A stretch of DNA of 64,000 nucleotides from Commensalibacter papalotli (ex Servin-Garciduenas et al. 2014) (lineage in GTDB: Bacteria; Pseudomonadota; Alphaproteobacteria; Acetobacterales; Acetobacteraceae): contig NZ_ATSX01000002.1 in assembly GCF_000527695.1 (NCBI RefSeq), positions 310,001 to 374,000 of the forward strand, given 5' to 3'. The position numbers were made by a program, and so were the translations under genes. The notes beneath the pieces are model-generated. The model saw nothing but the letters and a program-made list of their open reading frames with translations, ran no database searches and had not been told where the DNA came from. Shown piece by piece: positions 10,289 to 19,598 of the stretch (positions are counted from its first letter, which is position 1; each line of letters starts with the position of its first letter).

Positions 10289-10874
10289 TCAACGCTGTAT
10301 AGTAGATATGATTAAGCCACAATCAAAAGTATTAGATATTGGTTGTGGCGATGGTTCTTTGATTGATTATTTATGTCGTCATCATCATTGTGATGCCAGG
10401 GGCATAGAGCTCGATATGTCTTATGTGACTAAGACAGTTGCCAAAGGGTTACCTGTTATTCAAGGGAATGCTGATTTTGATTTGCAACATTACCCAACAA
10501 ATGGTTTTGATTATGTGGTGTTATCCAGAACGTTACAAGCGGTGAATCATCCCAAGGAAGTTTTACAGCAAATGCTACGGATTGGTCGGCATGCGATCAT
10601 TTCTTTTCCTAATTTTGGACATTGGACATTAAGGTTGCAGCTTTTGTTAAAAGGGCGGATGCCAATGACAACAGTCTGGGGGAAATACTGGTACGAAACC
10701 CCTAATATTCATCCATGTACTATGACAGATTTTGTACATTTATGTGAAGTCGAAGGGCATCGGATTGAACGTTGGATGGCCATTGATGAACAAGGAGAGC
10801 GTGCACCGTGGCGACGTTATGTTAAGTTGGCTAACTTTTTCGGCGAGCAAGCTTTATTTTTATTGACCCGATAG
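10278..10874 (+). CDS. metW: MetW, methionine biosynthesis partner protein
   Basis: A 198-residue SAM-methyltransferase-fold protein with the motif I glycine loop [15 protein letters not shown] near the N-terminus. MetW is encoded next to metX in many proteobacteria and supports homoserine acylation; its precise biochemical role varies between reports. The gene overlaps metX by 11 bases, implying translational coupling. Its 3' end overlaps by 15 bases the convergent gene ending at 10860. Confidence 0.92.
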   Translation: MRLDQRCIVDMIKPQSKVLDIGCGDGSLIDYLCRHHHCDARGIELDMSYVTKTVAKGLPVIQGNADFDLQHYPTNGFDYVVLSRTLQAVNHPKEVLQQMLRIGRHAIISFPNFGHWTLRLQLLLKGRMPMTTVWGKYWYETPNIHPCTMTDFVHLCEVEGHRIERWMAIDEQGERAPWRRYVKLANFFGEQALFLLTR

Positions 10875-11306
10875 GGGAGTTGGAGAAAAACTCATTGAGG
10901 TAAAGCTACATCCTGCTTCTTGTAATTTAAAGCAATTTTGTTCATTTGTAACAAGTAGGTTTTGATTCTTTTGTATAAAGATAACCTGACATTGATGTTG
11001 ATCATCTTTTCTAGGATCAGGAATGTCTGTACGAAGAATAAATCTGTTTGCTTGTCGCTCTGTATAGCCTTGGACAAAATTGCTGCATTGAATATTTTTT
11101 ATATTTAGAACTGTATAAATTTGATTGATTGGGCGCGTTTGAATAAATAGATACCCTATTGATCCTGTTGGGCTTTTTCCAATATATAATTTTTCTGTAA
11201 CTTGACCATAAGAGGAGGTGTAAGATAGGCACAAAATACACCCCATGAGGGCATATAGTATATATTTTTTATATTGAAACAAATATATCATAATCATCTT
11301 TAGCAT
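10860..11306 (-). CDS. Small exported protein of unknown function
   Basis: Not recognised. The 148-residue product has an N-terminal hydrophobic segment (ILYALMGCILCLSYTSSYG) consistent with a signal peptide, then a mature part of about 110 residues with four cysteines that may pair in the periplasm. It is convergent with metW and overlaps its end. No good ribosome binding site precedes the first ATG, and ATG codons at residues 4 and 6 are alternatives. Signal peptide and even cysteine number argue for a real product; no homologue comes to mind. Confidence 0.6.
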   Translation of the reverse strand: MLKMIMIYLFQYKKYILYALMGCILCLSYTSSYGQVTEKLYIGKSPTGSIGYLFIQTRPINQIYTVLNIKNIQCSNFVQGYTERQANRFILRTDIPDPRKDDQHQCQVIFIQKNQNLLVTNEQNCFKLQEAGCSFTSMSFSPTPLSGQ

Positions 11307-11632
11307 AATTAACGATGTGATTTAAAAGGGTTTGTCATTAAACATATATGACGCTCTATTAAAGCGTGCAATTGGTTTTAATAAGATATTTTAAATATAA
11401 TTTTTTCTTATTCAATAATAAGTCTAAGTGTTTTGTATATCTGTTTACTTAATTAATTAATTTGATTTAAAACAAAATATAAAGCAATAAGATTACTATC
11501 TTTGTTGTTGCACTACGATACTTATTTTATGAGATATTGTTTGTAAAAGAAAAACCGTGTAAAATTATTGCATATTAAATTTTTAATAGTTATTCACTTT
11601 ATCGATAATTAAGAGTTTGGAAAATAAAAGTA
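11307..11632. other. Intergenic region, divergent promoters
   Basis: About 325 AT-rich bases between two divergent genes. One small inverted repeat, ACGCT (11351-11355) and AGCGT (11363-11367), could be an operator or weak hairpin. Nothing else with coding or structural signal was seen. Confidence 0.35.
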
Positions 11633-12586
11633 ATGGATGAACTTAATAAACCGCTAGCAGAGGAAATCCTAAGGGAAAAGCAATATTCTCCTTGGAAAAT
11701 TTCTTTTCGCGGTTGGTATACGATTATAGTGAATACAATTAAGACATTGATTAACGGTCCATCTATGTTGGTTGCGGCAGGATGTGCATTTTTTTCAACG
11801 CTTTCATTGTTTCCCACAATTAGTAGTTTGATATCAATGTATGGGTTAGTTTTTGACCCACAAACCGTTGAGCCACAATTAGAGTTTTTACAACATTTTT
11901 TGCCACCATCAGTTTATAATTTTTTACAGCAAATGATTCATAATATTGTGGATCAAACAGATTCTACATTAACGATACAATTAGGCATTTCAATTCTATT
12001 GGCTTTGTGGGCCTCTGCTGTAGGAACTAAAGGGTTAATTACAGGATTAAATGTGGCTTATGATCAAAAAGAGGCAAGAAATTTTTTTAAATTTCAGATT
12101 CTAGCATTATCTTTGACCTTTTGTGCGATTCTGGGAACATCTTTGACTTTGGCTATTGTCGTTGCGGTCCCAGCTATTGTGAAATTGTTACCGTTGAATG
12201 TTTTTTACGATATTATGAATTATTTTCCTAATCTTGATGATTACTTTCCAGTAATCAATATCGCAAGAACAGTTAGTAATATTGTTGTTATATTTTTCGT
12301 AATTTGGACATTTTCATTATTTTATCGTTTTGGACCTTGTCGCAAATTGGTTTTTTGGAGATGGATTTTGCCAGGGGCAATATTATCAACTCTTTTATGG
12401 TTGTTATCTGCTTTTGGTTTTTCTTTTTACGTTGCACATCTAGCTAATTTTACCAGTACTTATGGTCCTTTGGGCACTATTGCTGCTATTATGATGTGGT
12501 TCTGGGTTTCTTGCTATGTTATTTTGCTTGGTGCGCAGTTTAATTCAAAAATAGAGGAATATGTCATTAAAAAAGCCTCAACCTAA
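11633..12586 (+). CDS. YihY/virulence factor BrkB family inner-membrane protein
   Basis: A 317-residue polytopic membrane protein of the YihY/BrkB (formerly RNase BN) family. Six or so hydrophobic helices run from about residue 45 to 305, with the family-typical starts GPSMLVAAGCAFFSTLSLFP and, near the C-terminus, YGPLGTIAAIMMWFWVSCYVILLGAQFN. Function is not firmly established in the family; the old ribonuclease assignment was withdrawn. It is monocistronic, and its ribosome binding site is weak (AATAAAAGTA). It is convergent with rlpA. Confidence 0.9.
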   Translation: MDELNKPLAEEILREKQYSPWKISFRGWYTIIVNTIKTLINGPSMLVAAGCAFFSTLSLFPTISSLISMYGLVFDPQTVEPQLEFLQHFLPPSVYNFLQQMIHNIVDQTDSTLTIQLGISILLALWASAVGTKGLITGLNVAYDQKEARNFFKFQILALSLTFCAILGTSLTLAIVVAVPAIVKLLPLNVFYDIMNYFPNLDDYFPVINIARTVSNIVVIFFVIWTFSLFYRFGPCRKLVFWRWILPGAILSTLLWLLSAFGFSFYVAHLANFTSTYGPLGTIAAIMMWFWVSCYVILLGAQFNSKIEEYVIKKAST

Positions 12587-12609
12587 GGGAAACTAGGTGA
12601 GACTGTTTT

Positions 12610-12642
12610 AAAAAAAGGCAATCATACTTATAAGTATGATTG
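12610..12642 (-). terminator. Terminator of rlpA (perfect 24-base palindrome)
   Basis: Positions 12619-12642 form a perfect 24-base palindrome centred on TTATAA. Read on the minus strand it is followed by GCC and seven T, so it terminates rlpA five bases after that gene's stop. It may also stop the convergent YihY transcript, though less efficiently. Confidence 0.8.
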
Positions 12643-12646
12643 TTGG

Positions 12647-13210
12647 TTATTCGGGAGCCATTGCCACTTCTGTATTGTCAAGTGGGGTTATGGTTACGTG
12701 AGCAGTTCCTTTATGAACCATTCCAATTTTAGCTGCGGCCGCTTTGGATAAATCAATGATACGATTGCCTTTATAAGGGCCTCTATCATTAATCGTTACG
12801 ACAACAGCATTACCACTATCGTCAGAGCGAACTAATACTTTGGTTCCCAATGGCAGTGTCGGGTGTGCTGCGGTCATTTGTTTGCTATTAAATTGTCTGC
12901 CGGAGGCTGTTCTTGTTTTGTTATGACGCCCTCCATACCAGCTGGCAGTGCCGGTCTCGGCTTGAGTATCATCTAAATGATAGGTATTATTTTGAGATTC
13001 TGGTTCAGCATTTGCATCATTTTGAGATGAAACTTGATAATGGCGAATACGGTGTGTCTTAGCTTTTTTCTTCGGGTGCTTAATAATTTTACGAAAGGCA
13101 CTTTTGTTGGTAAGTTTATTTTCTGTATGTGCCTGCGCCGGTTGTGCAGCCTGGAATCCAATTCCAGTCATTAAGCAAAGACCTAATAATTTTGTACAAT
13201 GTCGTCGCAT
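12647..13210 (-). CDS. rlpA: RlpA-like septal/cell-wall protein (double-psi beta-barrel)
   Basis: Periplasmic protein of the RlpA family, known elsewhere as a lytic transglycosylase acting on peptidoglycan lacking stem peptides. The 187-residue product has a signal peptide (GIGFQAAQPAQA), a basic low-complexity linker, then a DPBB domain (about residues 86-178). That domain carries TASWYGGRHNKTRTASG, AAHPTLPLGTKVLV and the catalytic-type NDRGPYKGNRIIDLSKAAA. No SPOR domain is present, so it is the short form. There is no lipobox, although the name means rare lipoprotein A. Transcribed alone. Confidence 0.9.
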   Translation of the reverse strand: MRRHCTKLLGLCLMTGIGFQAAQPAQAHTENKLTNKSAFRKIIKHPKKKAKTHRIRHYQVSSQNDANAEPESQNNTYHLDDTQAETGTASWYGGRHNKTRTASGRQFNSKQMTAAHPTLPLGTKVLVRSDDSGNAVVVTINDRGPYKGNRIIDLSKAAAAKIGMVHKGTAHVTITPLDNTEVAMAPE

Positions 13211-13543
13211 TTTTCTCTCTGTTTACCTTTATAAATCCTATTGAGGATTATATCAGTAAAACTTTCTAAACTGTTATATTCATTTATTAAAGTTATAATT
13301 ATATCATAAAACAACAATATAGTGGCAAAAAAATGAATTGTTAAGGGGGTTCTTATGAAGTGTGATAAATAAGCTGTTAAAAGAACGCAGCATCAAAGCT
13401 TACAAAAATGTTAGAAAAATAATGAAACAAAGTAAAATATAGAGTTTAACCAAAGTTTAATTTGGTGTAATCTTAACAGTTGCCTATTAAATGAAGTCGT
13501 TATATTTAGTGAGGATATAATTTATCTGAAAGTGTAACTGGTG
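13211..13543. other. Intergenic region between rlpA and aroQ
   Basis: About 330 AT-rich bases carrying divergent promoters. GGGGG followed by ATG and a five-codon frame (near 13343-13370) is the only ribosome-binding-site-like signal. No gene or stable hairpin recognised. Confidence 0.35.
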
Positions 13544-13996
13544 ATGGAATTACCGCTTGTATATGTTTTGAACGGACCAAATTTGAATATGCTGGGAATG
13601 CGCCAACCTAAAATATATGGGAACGCAACCTTGGATGATGTAGAGCAAATTTGTATTCAAAATGCAGAGCAGCTTGAGATTGCAATTGATTTTCGTCAAA
13701 CGAACGACGAGGGAGAGCTAGTATCTTGGATACAAGAGTGTAGGGGTAAAGCAAAAGGGATTATTATTAATGCCGGAGCATATAGCCATACTTCTATTGC
13801 AGTTTTGGACGCGTTACTATCTGTTGAATTACCAGTTATAGAGGTACATATTTCAAATATCTATCGTCGAGAATCCTTTCGACATCATTCTTATGTTTCG
13901 CATGCAGCAACAGGAATTATCTGTGGACTAGGTCTGCAAGGATATGCCCTGGCCTTGGCTGCGATGGCTGATCTTATTCTAGAAGAGGACAATTAA
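13544..13996 (+). CDS. aroQ: 3-dehydroquinate dehydratase, type II
   Basis: Converts 3-dehydroquinate to 3-dehydroshikimate in the shikimate pathway. At 150 residues it is the usual type II size. Visible signatures are VLNGPNLNMLGMRQPKIYG (with the Tyr base), FRQTNDEGELVSWIQ, IINAGAYSHTSIAVLDAL, VEVHISN-like EVHISNIYRRE, and FRHHSYVSHAATGIICGLG. The ATG at 13544 is preferred over the GTG one codon earlier. The stop overlaps the accB start (TAATG), so aroQ-accB-accC form one operon, a common alphaproteobacterial arrangement. Confidence 0.96.
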   Translation: MELPLVYVLNGPNLNMLGMRQPKIYGNATLDDVEQICIQNAEQLEIAIDFRQTNDEGELVSWIQECRGKAKGIIINAGAYSHTSIAVLDALLSVELPVIEVHISNIYRRESFRHHSYVSHAATGIICGLGLQGYALALAAMADLILEEDN

Positions 13997-14448
13997 TGAG
14001 CAAGCTGCTCGTCGATGCCGAAGTTATTCGTGCTCTAGCTGATATTTTAACCGAAACCGGTTTAAGTGAAATTGAAATTGCAGAAAAGGATCAAAGGATT
14101 CGTGTTGCAAGAAACTTGAGTGGCAACACTGTTGTTGCTCCAGTTGGCGCAGTATCTGTTGCTGGGGATGTTCCAGCACAATCATTACAACAACCTCAGG
14201 ATTTATCTAAAGATCCTGGTGCAGTTCTAAGTCCAATGATTGGTGTTGCGTATTTAACACCTGACCCATCAGCCCCTCCTTTTGTGACTGTTGGCCAGCA
14301 CGTGCAGTCAGGACAAGTCATTTTGTTAATTGAAGCAATGAAAACATTTAATCAGATCAGAGCCCATAAAACAGGTAAGATTACAAATATTCTTGTTTCA
14401 TCAGGTGATCCTGTTGAGTATGGTGAAGCTTTGGCAGTAATTGAATAA
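13996..14448 (+). CDS. accB: Acetyl-CoA carboxylase biotin carboxyl carrier protein
   Basis: Carries biotin between carboxylase and carboxyltransferase in fatty acid synthesis. The 150-residue product has an N-terminal helical domain, a Pro/Ala/Gln-rich linker and the C-terminal biotinyl domain, with the biotinylation motif EAMKTFNQI (Lys about residue 116) and the thumb region [19 protein letters not shown]. It overlaps aroQ by one base, and its stop lies 4 bases before the accC ATG. Confidence 0.97.
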   Translation: MSKLLVDAEVIRALADILTETGLSEIEIAEKDQRIRVARNLSGNTVVAPVGAVSVAGDVPAQSLQQPQDLSKDPGAVLSPMIGVAYLTPDPSAPPFVTVGQHVQSGQVILLIEAMKTFNQIRAHKTGKITNILVSSGDPVEYGEALAVIE

Positions 14449-14452
14449 AATA

Positions 14453-15802
14453 ATGTTTTCAAAAATTTTAATCGCCAATCGTGGTGAAATTGCGCTTCGT
14501 GTTTTAAGAGCCTGTCGAGAGATGGGTATTAAAACAGTGGCTGTTCATTCAACAGCAGATGCAGATGCAATGCATGTTCGTCTTGCTGATGAAAGTGTTT
14601 GTATTGGACCGCCTGCGCTTAGCGAAAGCTATCTAAATAAAGCCGCTATTTTGTCTGCTGCAATGGTAACGGGCGCAGAAGCCATCCACCCTGGGTATGG
14701 TTTTTTGTCGGAAAATGCTGATTTTGCAGAGCTTGTAGAAGAACATGGGTTGGTTTTTATTGGTCCCTCTTCACAACATATCCGGACGATGGGCGATAAA
14801 ATTCAAGCTAAAACAACGATGAAGCAATTTAATGTTCCATTAGTTCCTGGGTCTCCTGGTGCATTAAAAGATATTGCTGAGGCAAAAAATATTGCTGAAG
14901 AAATTTGCTATCCTGTGTTGATTAAAGCAACAGCTGGTGGTGGTGGACGTGGGATGAAAGTTGCCCATACTGCAGCCGAACTGGAAGAAGCATGGCAGGT
15001 TGCTCGAACAGAAGCTAAAATGGCATTTGGTAATGATGAGGTTTATATGGAGAAATATCTCGATAAACCGCGTCATATTGAAATTCAAATCATGGCTGAT
15101 AAACATGGTAATGTTGTTTATCTAGGTGAGCGTGATTGTTCCTTACAACGTCGACATCAAAAAGTATTAGAAGAGGCAACTTCTCCCGCGTTAAACGATG
15201 AACAACGCAAATCTATTGGAGAAATTTCTGCCAATGCAATGCGTGAACTTGGATATTGTAACGCGGGAACCTTGGAATTTTTATACCAAGATGGTCATTT
15301 TTGCTTTATTGAAATGAATACACGTTTGCAAGTAGAGCACCCTGTTACCGAATTTATTTCTGGCGTTGATCTCGTGGCAGAACAAATTCGGGTTGCTGCG
15401 GGTGAAAAGTTGAGTGTGAAGCAAGAGGATATTAAATTGCAAGGGCACTCTATTGAGTGTCGTATCAATGCAGAGGATCCTGAAACATTTGCACCTAACC
15501 CAGGTAAGATTGCTGTTTTTCATGCTCCTGGCGGGCTCGGGGTGCGTTTAGATAGTGCTTTATATGTTGGATATTCGATTCCACCATATTATGACAGTAT
15601 GATTGCTAAATTAATTGTTCATGCTCCAGATCGCCCTTCTGCAATTGCACGTATGCAACGTGCTCTGGGTGAAATTGCGATTGATGGGGTAAAGACAACT
15701 ATTCCGTTACAGCAAAGAATTCTTGCAGATAAAGAATTCCAAGCTGGTGAATATACAATTCATTGGTTGGAAAACTTTATTGAAAAAAATAAGAAAGTAT
15801 AA
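14453..15802 (+). CDS. accC: Acetyl-CoA carboxylase biotin carboxylase subunit
   Basis: ATP-dependent carboxylation of the biotin on AccB, the first half-reaction of malonyl-CoA formation. The 449 residues begin [20 protein letters not shown]. They contain the ATP-grasp glycine loop [14 protein letters not shown], the catalytic segment [22 protein letters not shown], and [12 protein letters not shown]. The ATG at 14453 was chosen over an in-frame TTG at 14441 that overlaps accB, because it gives the standard N-terminus. It ends the operon; its last codons form one arm of the hairpin that terminates the convergent apt gene. Confidence 0.97.
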   Translation: MFSKILIANRGEIALRVLRACREMGIKTVAVHSTADADAMHVRLADESVCIGPPALSESYLNKAAILSAAMVTGAEAIHPGYGFLSENADFAELVEEHGLVFIGPSSQHIRTMGDKIQAKTTMKQFNVPLVPGSPGALKDIAEAKNIAEEICYPVLIKATAGGGGRGMKVAHTAAELEEAWQVARTEAKMAFGNDEVYMEKYLDKPRHIEIQIMADKHGNVVYLGERDCSLQRRHQKVLEEATSPALNDEQRKSIGEISANAMRELGYCNAGTLEFLYQDGHFCFIEMNTRLQVEHPVTEFISGVDLVAEQIRVAAGEKLSVKQEDIKLQGHSIECRINAEDPETFAPNPGKIAVFHAPGGLGVRLDSALYVGYSIPPYYDSMIAKLIVHAPDRPSAIARMQRALGEIAIDGVKTTIPLQQRILADKEFQAGEYTIHWLENFIEKNKKV

Positions 15803-15816
15803 ACACTTTCTTATTA
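15785..15816 (-). terminator. Terminator of apt, embedded in the end of accC
   Basis: Perfect 11-base arms AATAAGAAAGT (15788-15798) and ACTTTCTTATT (15805-15815). On the minus strand the stem runs into a T tract (complement of 15783-15789), so it terminates apt. One arm overlaps the last accC codons and its stop. Confidence 0.75.
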
Positions 15817-15823
15817 CGCTTCA

Positions 15824-16375
15824 TTATTCATAGATAATTACAGAATGTAAAGGGACGTCAATTTTTTCGCGTCCCTTTAATCCTTTTAATTCAATTAACG
15901 CAGCTGCACCAACAACCTCGGCACCGACTTTGCGTAATAGCTCAATAGAGGCCTGTAAAGTACCACCTGTCGCTAATAAATCATCAACAACTACAACTCG
16001 TTGGCCTGGTTTAACAGCATCTTCTTGGATATGAAGGCAGTTTTGCCCATATTCTAAGTCATAATTCAAAGAGATTGTTTTTCCAGGAAGTTTGCCTGGT
16101 TTACGAATCATAATCATGCCACATCCAAGAGCAGATGCCAATGGAGAAGCACTAACGAATCCTCTGGATTCAATGCCAGCGACTAAATCTGGATTCCATT
16201 TAGCAACACCGTTGGCCATACGTGCAGCAGCAATTTGCCATGCATCTGCATTTCTTAATAATGTTGAAATATCATAAAATAATATTCCTTTTTTTGGATA
16301 GTCAGGAATAGAGCGAATATATTTTTTTAAATCGATTTGAGGGGGATTAAATGATTCTTGCTGTGTATCGTTCAT
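15824..16375 (-). CDS. apt: Adenine phosphoribosyltransferase
   Basis: Purine salvage: adenine plus PRPP gives AMP. With the ATG at 16375 the product is 183 residues, the family size; a GTG 21 codons upstream would give an atypical extension. The N-terminal hallmark [23 protein letters not shown], the flexible-loop region and the PRPP-binding motif [15 protein letters not shown] (about residues 122-136) are clear. GIESRGF is also present. It is transcribed alone, towards accC. Confidence 0.95.
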   Translation of the reverse strand: MNDTQQESFNPPQIDLKKYIRSIPDYPKKGILFYDISTLLRNADAWQIAAARMANGVAKWNPDLVAGIESRGFVSASPLASALGCGMIMIRKPGKLPGKTISLNYDLEYGQNCLHIQEDAVKPGQRVVVVDDLLATGGTLQASIELLRKVGAEVVGAAALIELKGLKGREKIDVPLHSVIIYE

Positions 16376-16468
16376 TTTTAAAGATCGTTCTTGATTAGAA
16401 AAATAATGAGGATGAAACTTTACATGTAAAAGGTTCACCCCAATTGCGCAATCAGTTTTTACAAAGAC

Positions 16469-17308
16469 TTACTTTTTGGGAGGAGAGATAAGTTGTTGCT
16501 CTTGCCATGCTTTTTGACCTTTTCGACCAATTCTCTCTAATAAAGGCATTATAAATTTAAGTAAAGAAGGTTGCATCATTAAAGGTTTTATTTGCAGTCC
16601 ACTCCATTTTGGAAGGAAATATTCTAATTTTTTTTGCCGAATAGCTTTCAGGACAGTTAAGCAAACAGCCTCGGTTGAAAGAGGGGGAGAGCAGAAGTTG
16701 AGTATAGAGCCACCACATTTCATTTCGCGATGTAGCATTTGTGTTTCAATTGCCCCAGGGAAAATAGAGGACACATAAATACGTTTGGGCCTTAGCTCCA
16801 TTGACAAAGCCAAAGCAAATCCTCGCAGGCCAAATTTACTAGCAGAATATAAAGTGCTATGTTTGAGGGGTAATATTCCCCCTAGAGAATTAATAAAAAT
16901 AATTGAGCTATTGCGTTTCATTAAAGGTAGCAACCCTTTGGTAATGAGAATGGCTCCTGTCAGATTAACTTGAATTTGATCAGCAATCATTTGATCGGTT
17001 TGCATTTCAAGAGGGCCTGGACAAATGGTTCCAGCACTATGGATTAAGACATCAATTTGTCCAAAACGAGAACGAATATCATTACATAAATAGGCAATTT
17101 CATTATTATGTGAAATATCGCATAGACAACCTGTAACTTCTTTACCATAATGTAATGAAATTTGTTCAAGTTGTTTGATATTTCTTGCGACCATAATGAT
17201 CCGATAGTGTTCATTCGACAAATGCTTGACTAGGTCTTTGCCCAAACCACCTGTTGCGCCTGTTATAATGGCAACTTTTTTTGAACGTTTAAAAAATTTA
17301 AAGCGCAT
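16469..17308 (-). CDS. Short-chain dehydrogenase/reductase
   Basis: NAD(P)-dependent oxidoreductase of the SDR family, 279 residues. The Rossmann glycine motif TGATGGLGKDLV is near residue 17, the catalytic Ser appears in INSLGG, and Tyr-Lys in YSASKFGLRGFALALSMELR. The extended C-terminal part lacks a clear membrane segment. The closest sense is the DltE/YqjQ-like classical SDR group, with substrate unknown. It is divergent from the sirtuin gene and stands alone, so context does not help. Confidence 0.88.
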   Translation of the reverse strand: MRFKFFKRSKKVAIITGATGGLGKDLVKHLSNEHYRIIMVARNIKQLEQISLHYGKEVTGCLCDISHNNEIAYLCNDIRSRFGQIDVLIHSAGTICPGPLEMQTDQMIADQIQVNLTGAILITKGLLPLMKRNSSIIFINSLGGILPLKHSTLYSASKFGLRGFALALSMELRPKRIYVSSIFPGAIETQMLHREMKCGGSILNFCSPPLSTEAVCLTVLKAIRQKKLEYFLPKWSGLQIKPLMMQPSLLKFIMPLLERIGRKGQKAWQEQQLISPPKK

Positions 17309-17434
17309 TTGACAAATCTCAGTCCTAGTAAAAATCTATTTGCTACAGCAATTGTTAAAAAGCTATTTAATGTGTTTTTTAAGTATCTGTAAATGATTAT
17401 AATAACATTATATGACATTTTCGTGGAGGAAATG

Positions 17435-18148
17435 ATGAAAAAAATAGTTATTTTAACAGGTGCTGGGGTCAGTAAAGAATCTGGTTTGGATACTTTTCGA
17501 GATGCAAATGGAATTTGGGCCAAGTATAGTATGGAGGAAGTTTGCACGCCAGAAGGATTTAAAAGAAACCCTCAAAAATTACATGAATTTTATAATAAAT
17601 TACGTAATGATTTACCCAATGTGCAGCCTAATGCTGCTCATATTGCTTTGGCAGAATTAGAAAAAGCCATTGAGCAAAAGAAAATAGATGCAGAGTTAAT
17701 CATCATTACACAAAATATTGATGATTTGCATGAAAGGGCGGGTAGTAAAAAATTATATCATATGCATGGTGAATTATATAAATTATGGTGCCGAGGATGT
17801 GATGCCAAAATCAAGTGGCAACACGATTGTTTTATAGATACGCCTTGCCCACATTGTGGTCAGCAAAAATTGCGTCCTGATATCGTATGGTTTGGGGAAA
17901 TGCCTTACGACATGGATAAAATTCAATCAGCCTTATTATCATGTGATCTTTTCGTATCGATTGGAACCTCGGGGGTTGTCTATCCAGCAGCTGGTTTTGT
18001 ACAAATGGCTTCTTCGGGGCATGCAAAAACAGTAGAATTAAACCTAGAACCTTCGGCAGGAACAACATGTTTTAATGAAAGTAAGTTGGGGCCTGCAACA
18101 CAACTTGTACCACAATTTGTAGAGCAAGTTTTAAAGGATGAAATCTAA
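17435..18148 (+). CDS. cobB: Sir2-family NAD-dependent protein deacylase
   Basis: Removes acyl groups from lysines using NAD. With the ATG at 17435 (GGAGG five to six bases upstream) the product is 237 residues. NAD-binding GAGVSKESGLDTFRDANG, QNIDDLH, the catalytic His in HMHGELYKLWC and a four-cysteine zinc ribbon (CRGCDAK...CPHCG) are all present. In CobB/SIRT5-type desuccinylases a YxxR motif follows FYN; here the segment reads FYNKLRND, so Arg is displaced by one position, and acyl preference may differ. It is followed 14 bases later by a uracil-DNA-glycosylase-family gene, probably co-transcribed. Confidence 0.92.
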   Translation: MKKIVILTGAGVSKESGLDTFRDANGIWAKYSMEEVCTPEGFKRNPQKLHEFYNKLRNDLPNVQPNAAHIALAELEKAIEQKKIDAELIIITQNIDDLHERAGSKKLYHMHGELYKLWCRGCDAKIKWQHDCFIDTPCPHCGQQKLRPDIVWFGEMPYDMDKIQSALLSCDLFVSIGTSGVVYPAAGFVQMASSGHAKTVELNLEPSAGTTCFNESKLGPATQLVPQFVEQVLKDEI

Positions 18149-18162
18149 CGGGAGATAAGTAA

Positions 18163-18738
18163 ATGAGTGCATTAGAAAAGTTATTACAAGAGGTAAGAGC
18201 TTGCCATTTTTGTGAAGGGTTACCTTTGGGGCCAAAACCTATTCTTCAAGTTGGATCTTCTAAAGCACGTTTATTGATTACTGGTCAAGCTCCAGGAACA
18301 CTGGCGCATGAAAGTGGCATTACATTTAATGATCCTTCTGGAGATCGGTTAAGAGAGTGGTTACAGATTGATCGTCAAATGTTTTATAATGATGCTTTGA
18401 TTGCAATTGTTCCGATGGGGTTTTGTTATCCTGGAAAAGGCAAAAATGGTGGCGATTTACCTCCACGAAAAGAGTGTGCACCAAGATGGAGGGATAAAAT
18501 ACTTCAACAATTACCAGAGTTGAAATTAACATTATTGGTTGGTTCTTATGCACAAAATTATATTTTGGGAAAGGGCACGGTAACTGATCGAGTTAAGAAT
18601 TATAAAGATTATTTACCTGATTTTTTCCCTCTGCCTCACCCTTCGTGGAGAACATTGGCTTGGGCAAAAAAGAATCCATATTTTCAGGAAGATATTTTAT
18701 TTGCGCTGAGGCAGAAAGTAAAAGAAATATTAAAGTAA
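18163..18738 (+). CDS. Uracil-DNA glycosylase family protein
   Basis: A 191-residue member of the uracil-DNA glycosylase superfamily (COG1573-like). It shows GQAPGTLAHESGITFNDPSG at the active-site loop and PLPHPSWRTLAW in place of the C-terminal HPS loop. NDALIAIVPMGFCYPGKGKNGGD and PPRKECAPRW match a conserved subgroup found in many proteobacteria. The four cysteines that hold an iron-sulfur cluster in family 4 enzymes are not obvious; only CHFC near the N-terminus resembles that site. The ribosome binding site is GGGAGATAAGTAA. Base-excision repair is likely, but the exact lesion is unproven. Confidence 0.88.
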   Translation: MSALEKLLQEVRACHFCEGLPLGPKPILQVGSSKARLLITGQAPGTLAHESGITFNDPSGDRLREWLQIDRQMFYNDALIAIVPMGFCYPGKGKNGGDLPPRKECAPRWRDKILQQLPELKLTLLVGSYAQNYILGKGTVTDRVKNYKDYLPDFFPLPHPSWRTLAWAKKNPYFQEDILFALRQKVKEILK

Positions 18739-18742
18739 AAGC

Positions 18743-18792
18743 ATTATCTTACAAAAAATACATATAGTAAATTTTGTAAGATAATCATTTTT
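18743..18792. terminator. Bidirectional terminator between the UDG-family gene and marC
   Basis: Perfect 14-base arms 18743-18756 and 18772-18785 (ATTATCTTACAAAA and its complement) between two convergent genes, with T-rich sequence on the right side. Confidence 0.75.
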
Positions 18793-18798
18793 AAGAAT

Positions 18799-19515
18799 CT
18801 ACGGTTGATGGAAAATAGGCATTAAGAACCCTTGTATGCCAGTACCAACAATTTGTACACCAATACACAGTAAAACAAGTGCAGCTAATCGTGATAAAAT
18901 ACGTGCTCTGGATTTTCCAAGTACTTTCATGATTTTATCACAAAATGTATATGCTAAAAGAATAATAAGACATACAAAGATAACCGCCAAAAGCAATCCA
19001 CTGTAAAAGTTAAATATTTTGGTAATATTTTCAGCAGGTCTGTAAGAGCTTAGTGAAATAGCGACTGCGATACAGCCTGGGCCAATTGTAAAAGGCATGG
19101 TCAATGGAAAGAATGCCGCATCCAATCCATTAGGTAACGCCATCGTACGTCCACCCTGTTCAGCTTCTTTTTGTTTACGATCGGCATTTTGTTCAGGCGC
19201 ATTGAGTAATGACCATGCTCGAACTGCAATGACTAATCCCCCAGCAATACGAACTGCGTGAAGACTAATTCCAAAAAAACGAAGCGCAAATTCACCAATA
19301 AATATTGAAAATGCTAATATCATAAAGGCATAGATTGCAATTTTTTTGGCTAAAAGTCGACGTTCTGCATCCTCTCGTTCTTCAGTGACTTGATAAAAAA
19401 TGAGACAAGAGCCAAGCGGATCAGCAATAGGAATTAATGCAAGAAATGCAAATAAAAAACTGCCAGAAACGCTTGTAAAAGTATGTAATAAGGGAAGAGA
19501 TTCAGTAAGATGCAT
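18799..19515 (-). CDS. MarC family integral membrane protein
   Basis: A 238-residue inner-membrane protein of the MarC (UPF0056) family with six hydrophobic helices. Family marks are LIPIADPLGSCLIFYQVT near residue 28 and LPLTMPFTIGPGCIAVAISL-like sequence near 130. MarC was once linked to antibiotic resistance; later work did not support this, and the function is unknown. Transcribed alone, towards the UDG-family gene. Confidence 0.9.
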   Translation of the reverse strand: MHLTESLPLLHTFTSVSGSFLFAFLALIPIADPLGSCLIFYQVTEEREDAERRLLAKKIAIYAFMILAFSIFIGEFALRFFGISLHAVRIAGGLVIAVRAWSLLNAPEQNADRKQKEAEQGGRTMALPNGLDAAFFPLTMPFTIGPGCIAVAISLSSYRPAENITKIFNFYSGLLLAVIFVCLIILLAYTFCDKIMKVLGKSRARILSRLAALVLLCIGVQIVGTGIQGFLMPIFHQP

Positions 19516-19598
19516 AATTTTACTTTGATGTCATAAAATGGAAAAATATTATTTGGTTATATTTTTCCATGTTGTTCTTGAATATTTTCTCTTATAGA

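Noticed and set aside
13343-13370. Five-codon leader peptide after GGGGG
   Set aside because: Too short, no Cys/Met-like attenuation pattern, and it does not precede an attenuator hairpin.
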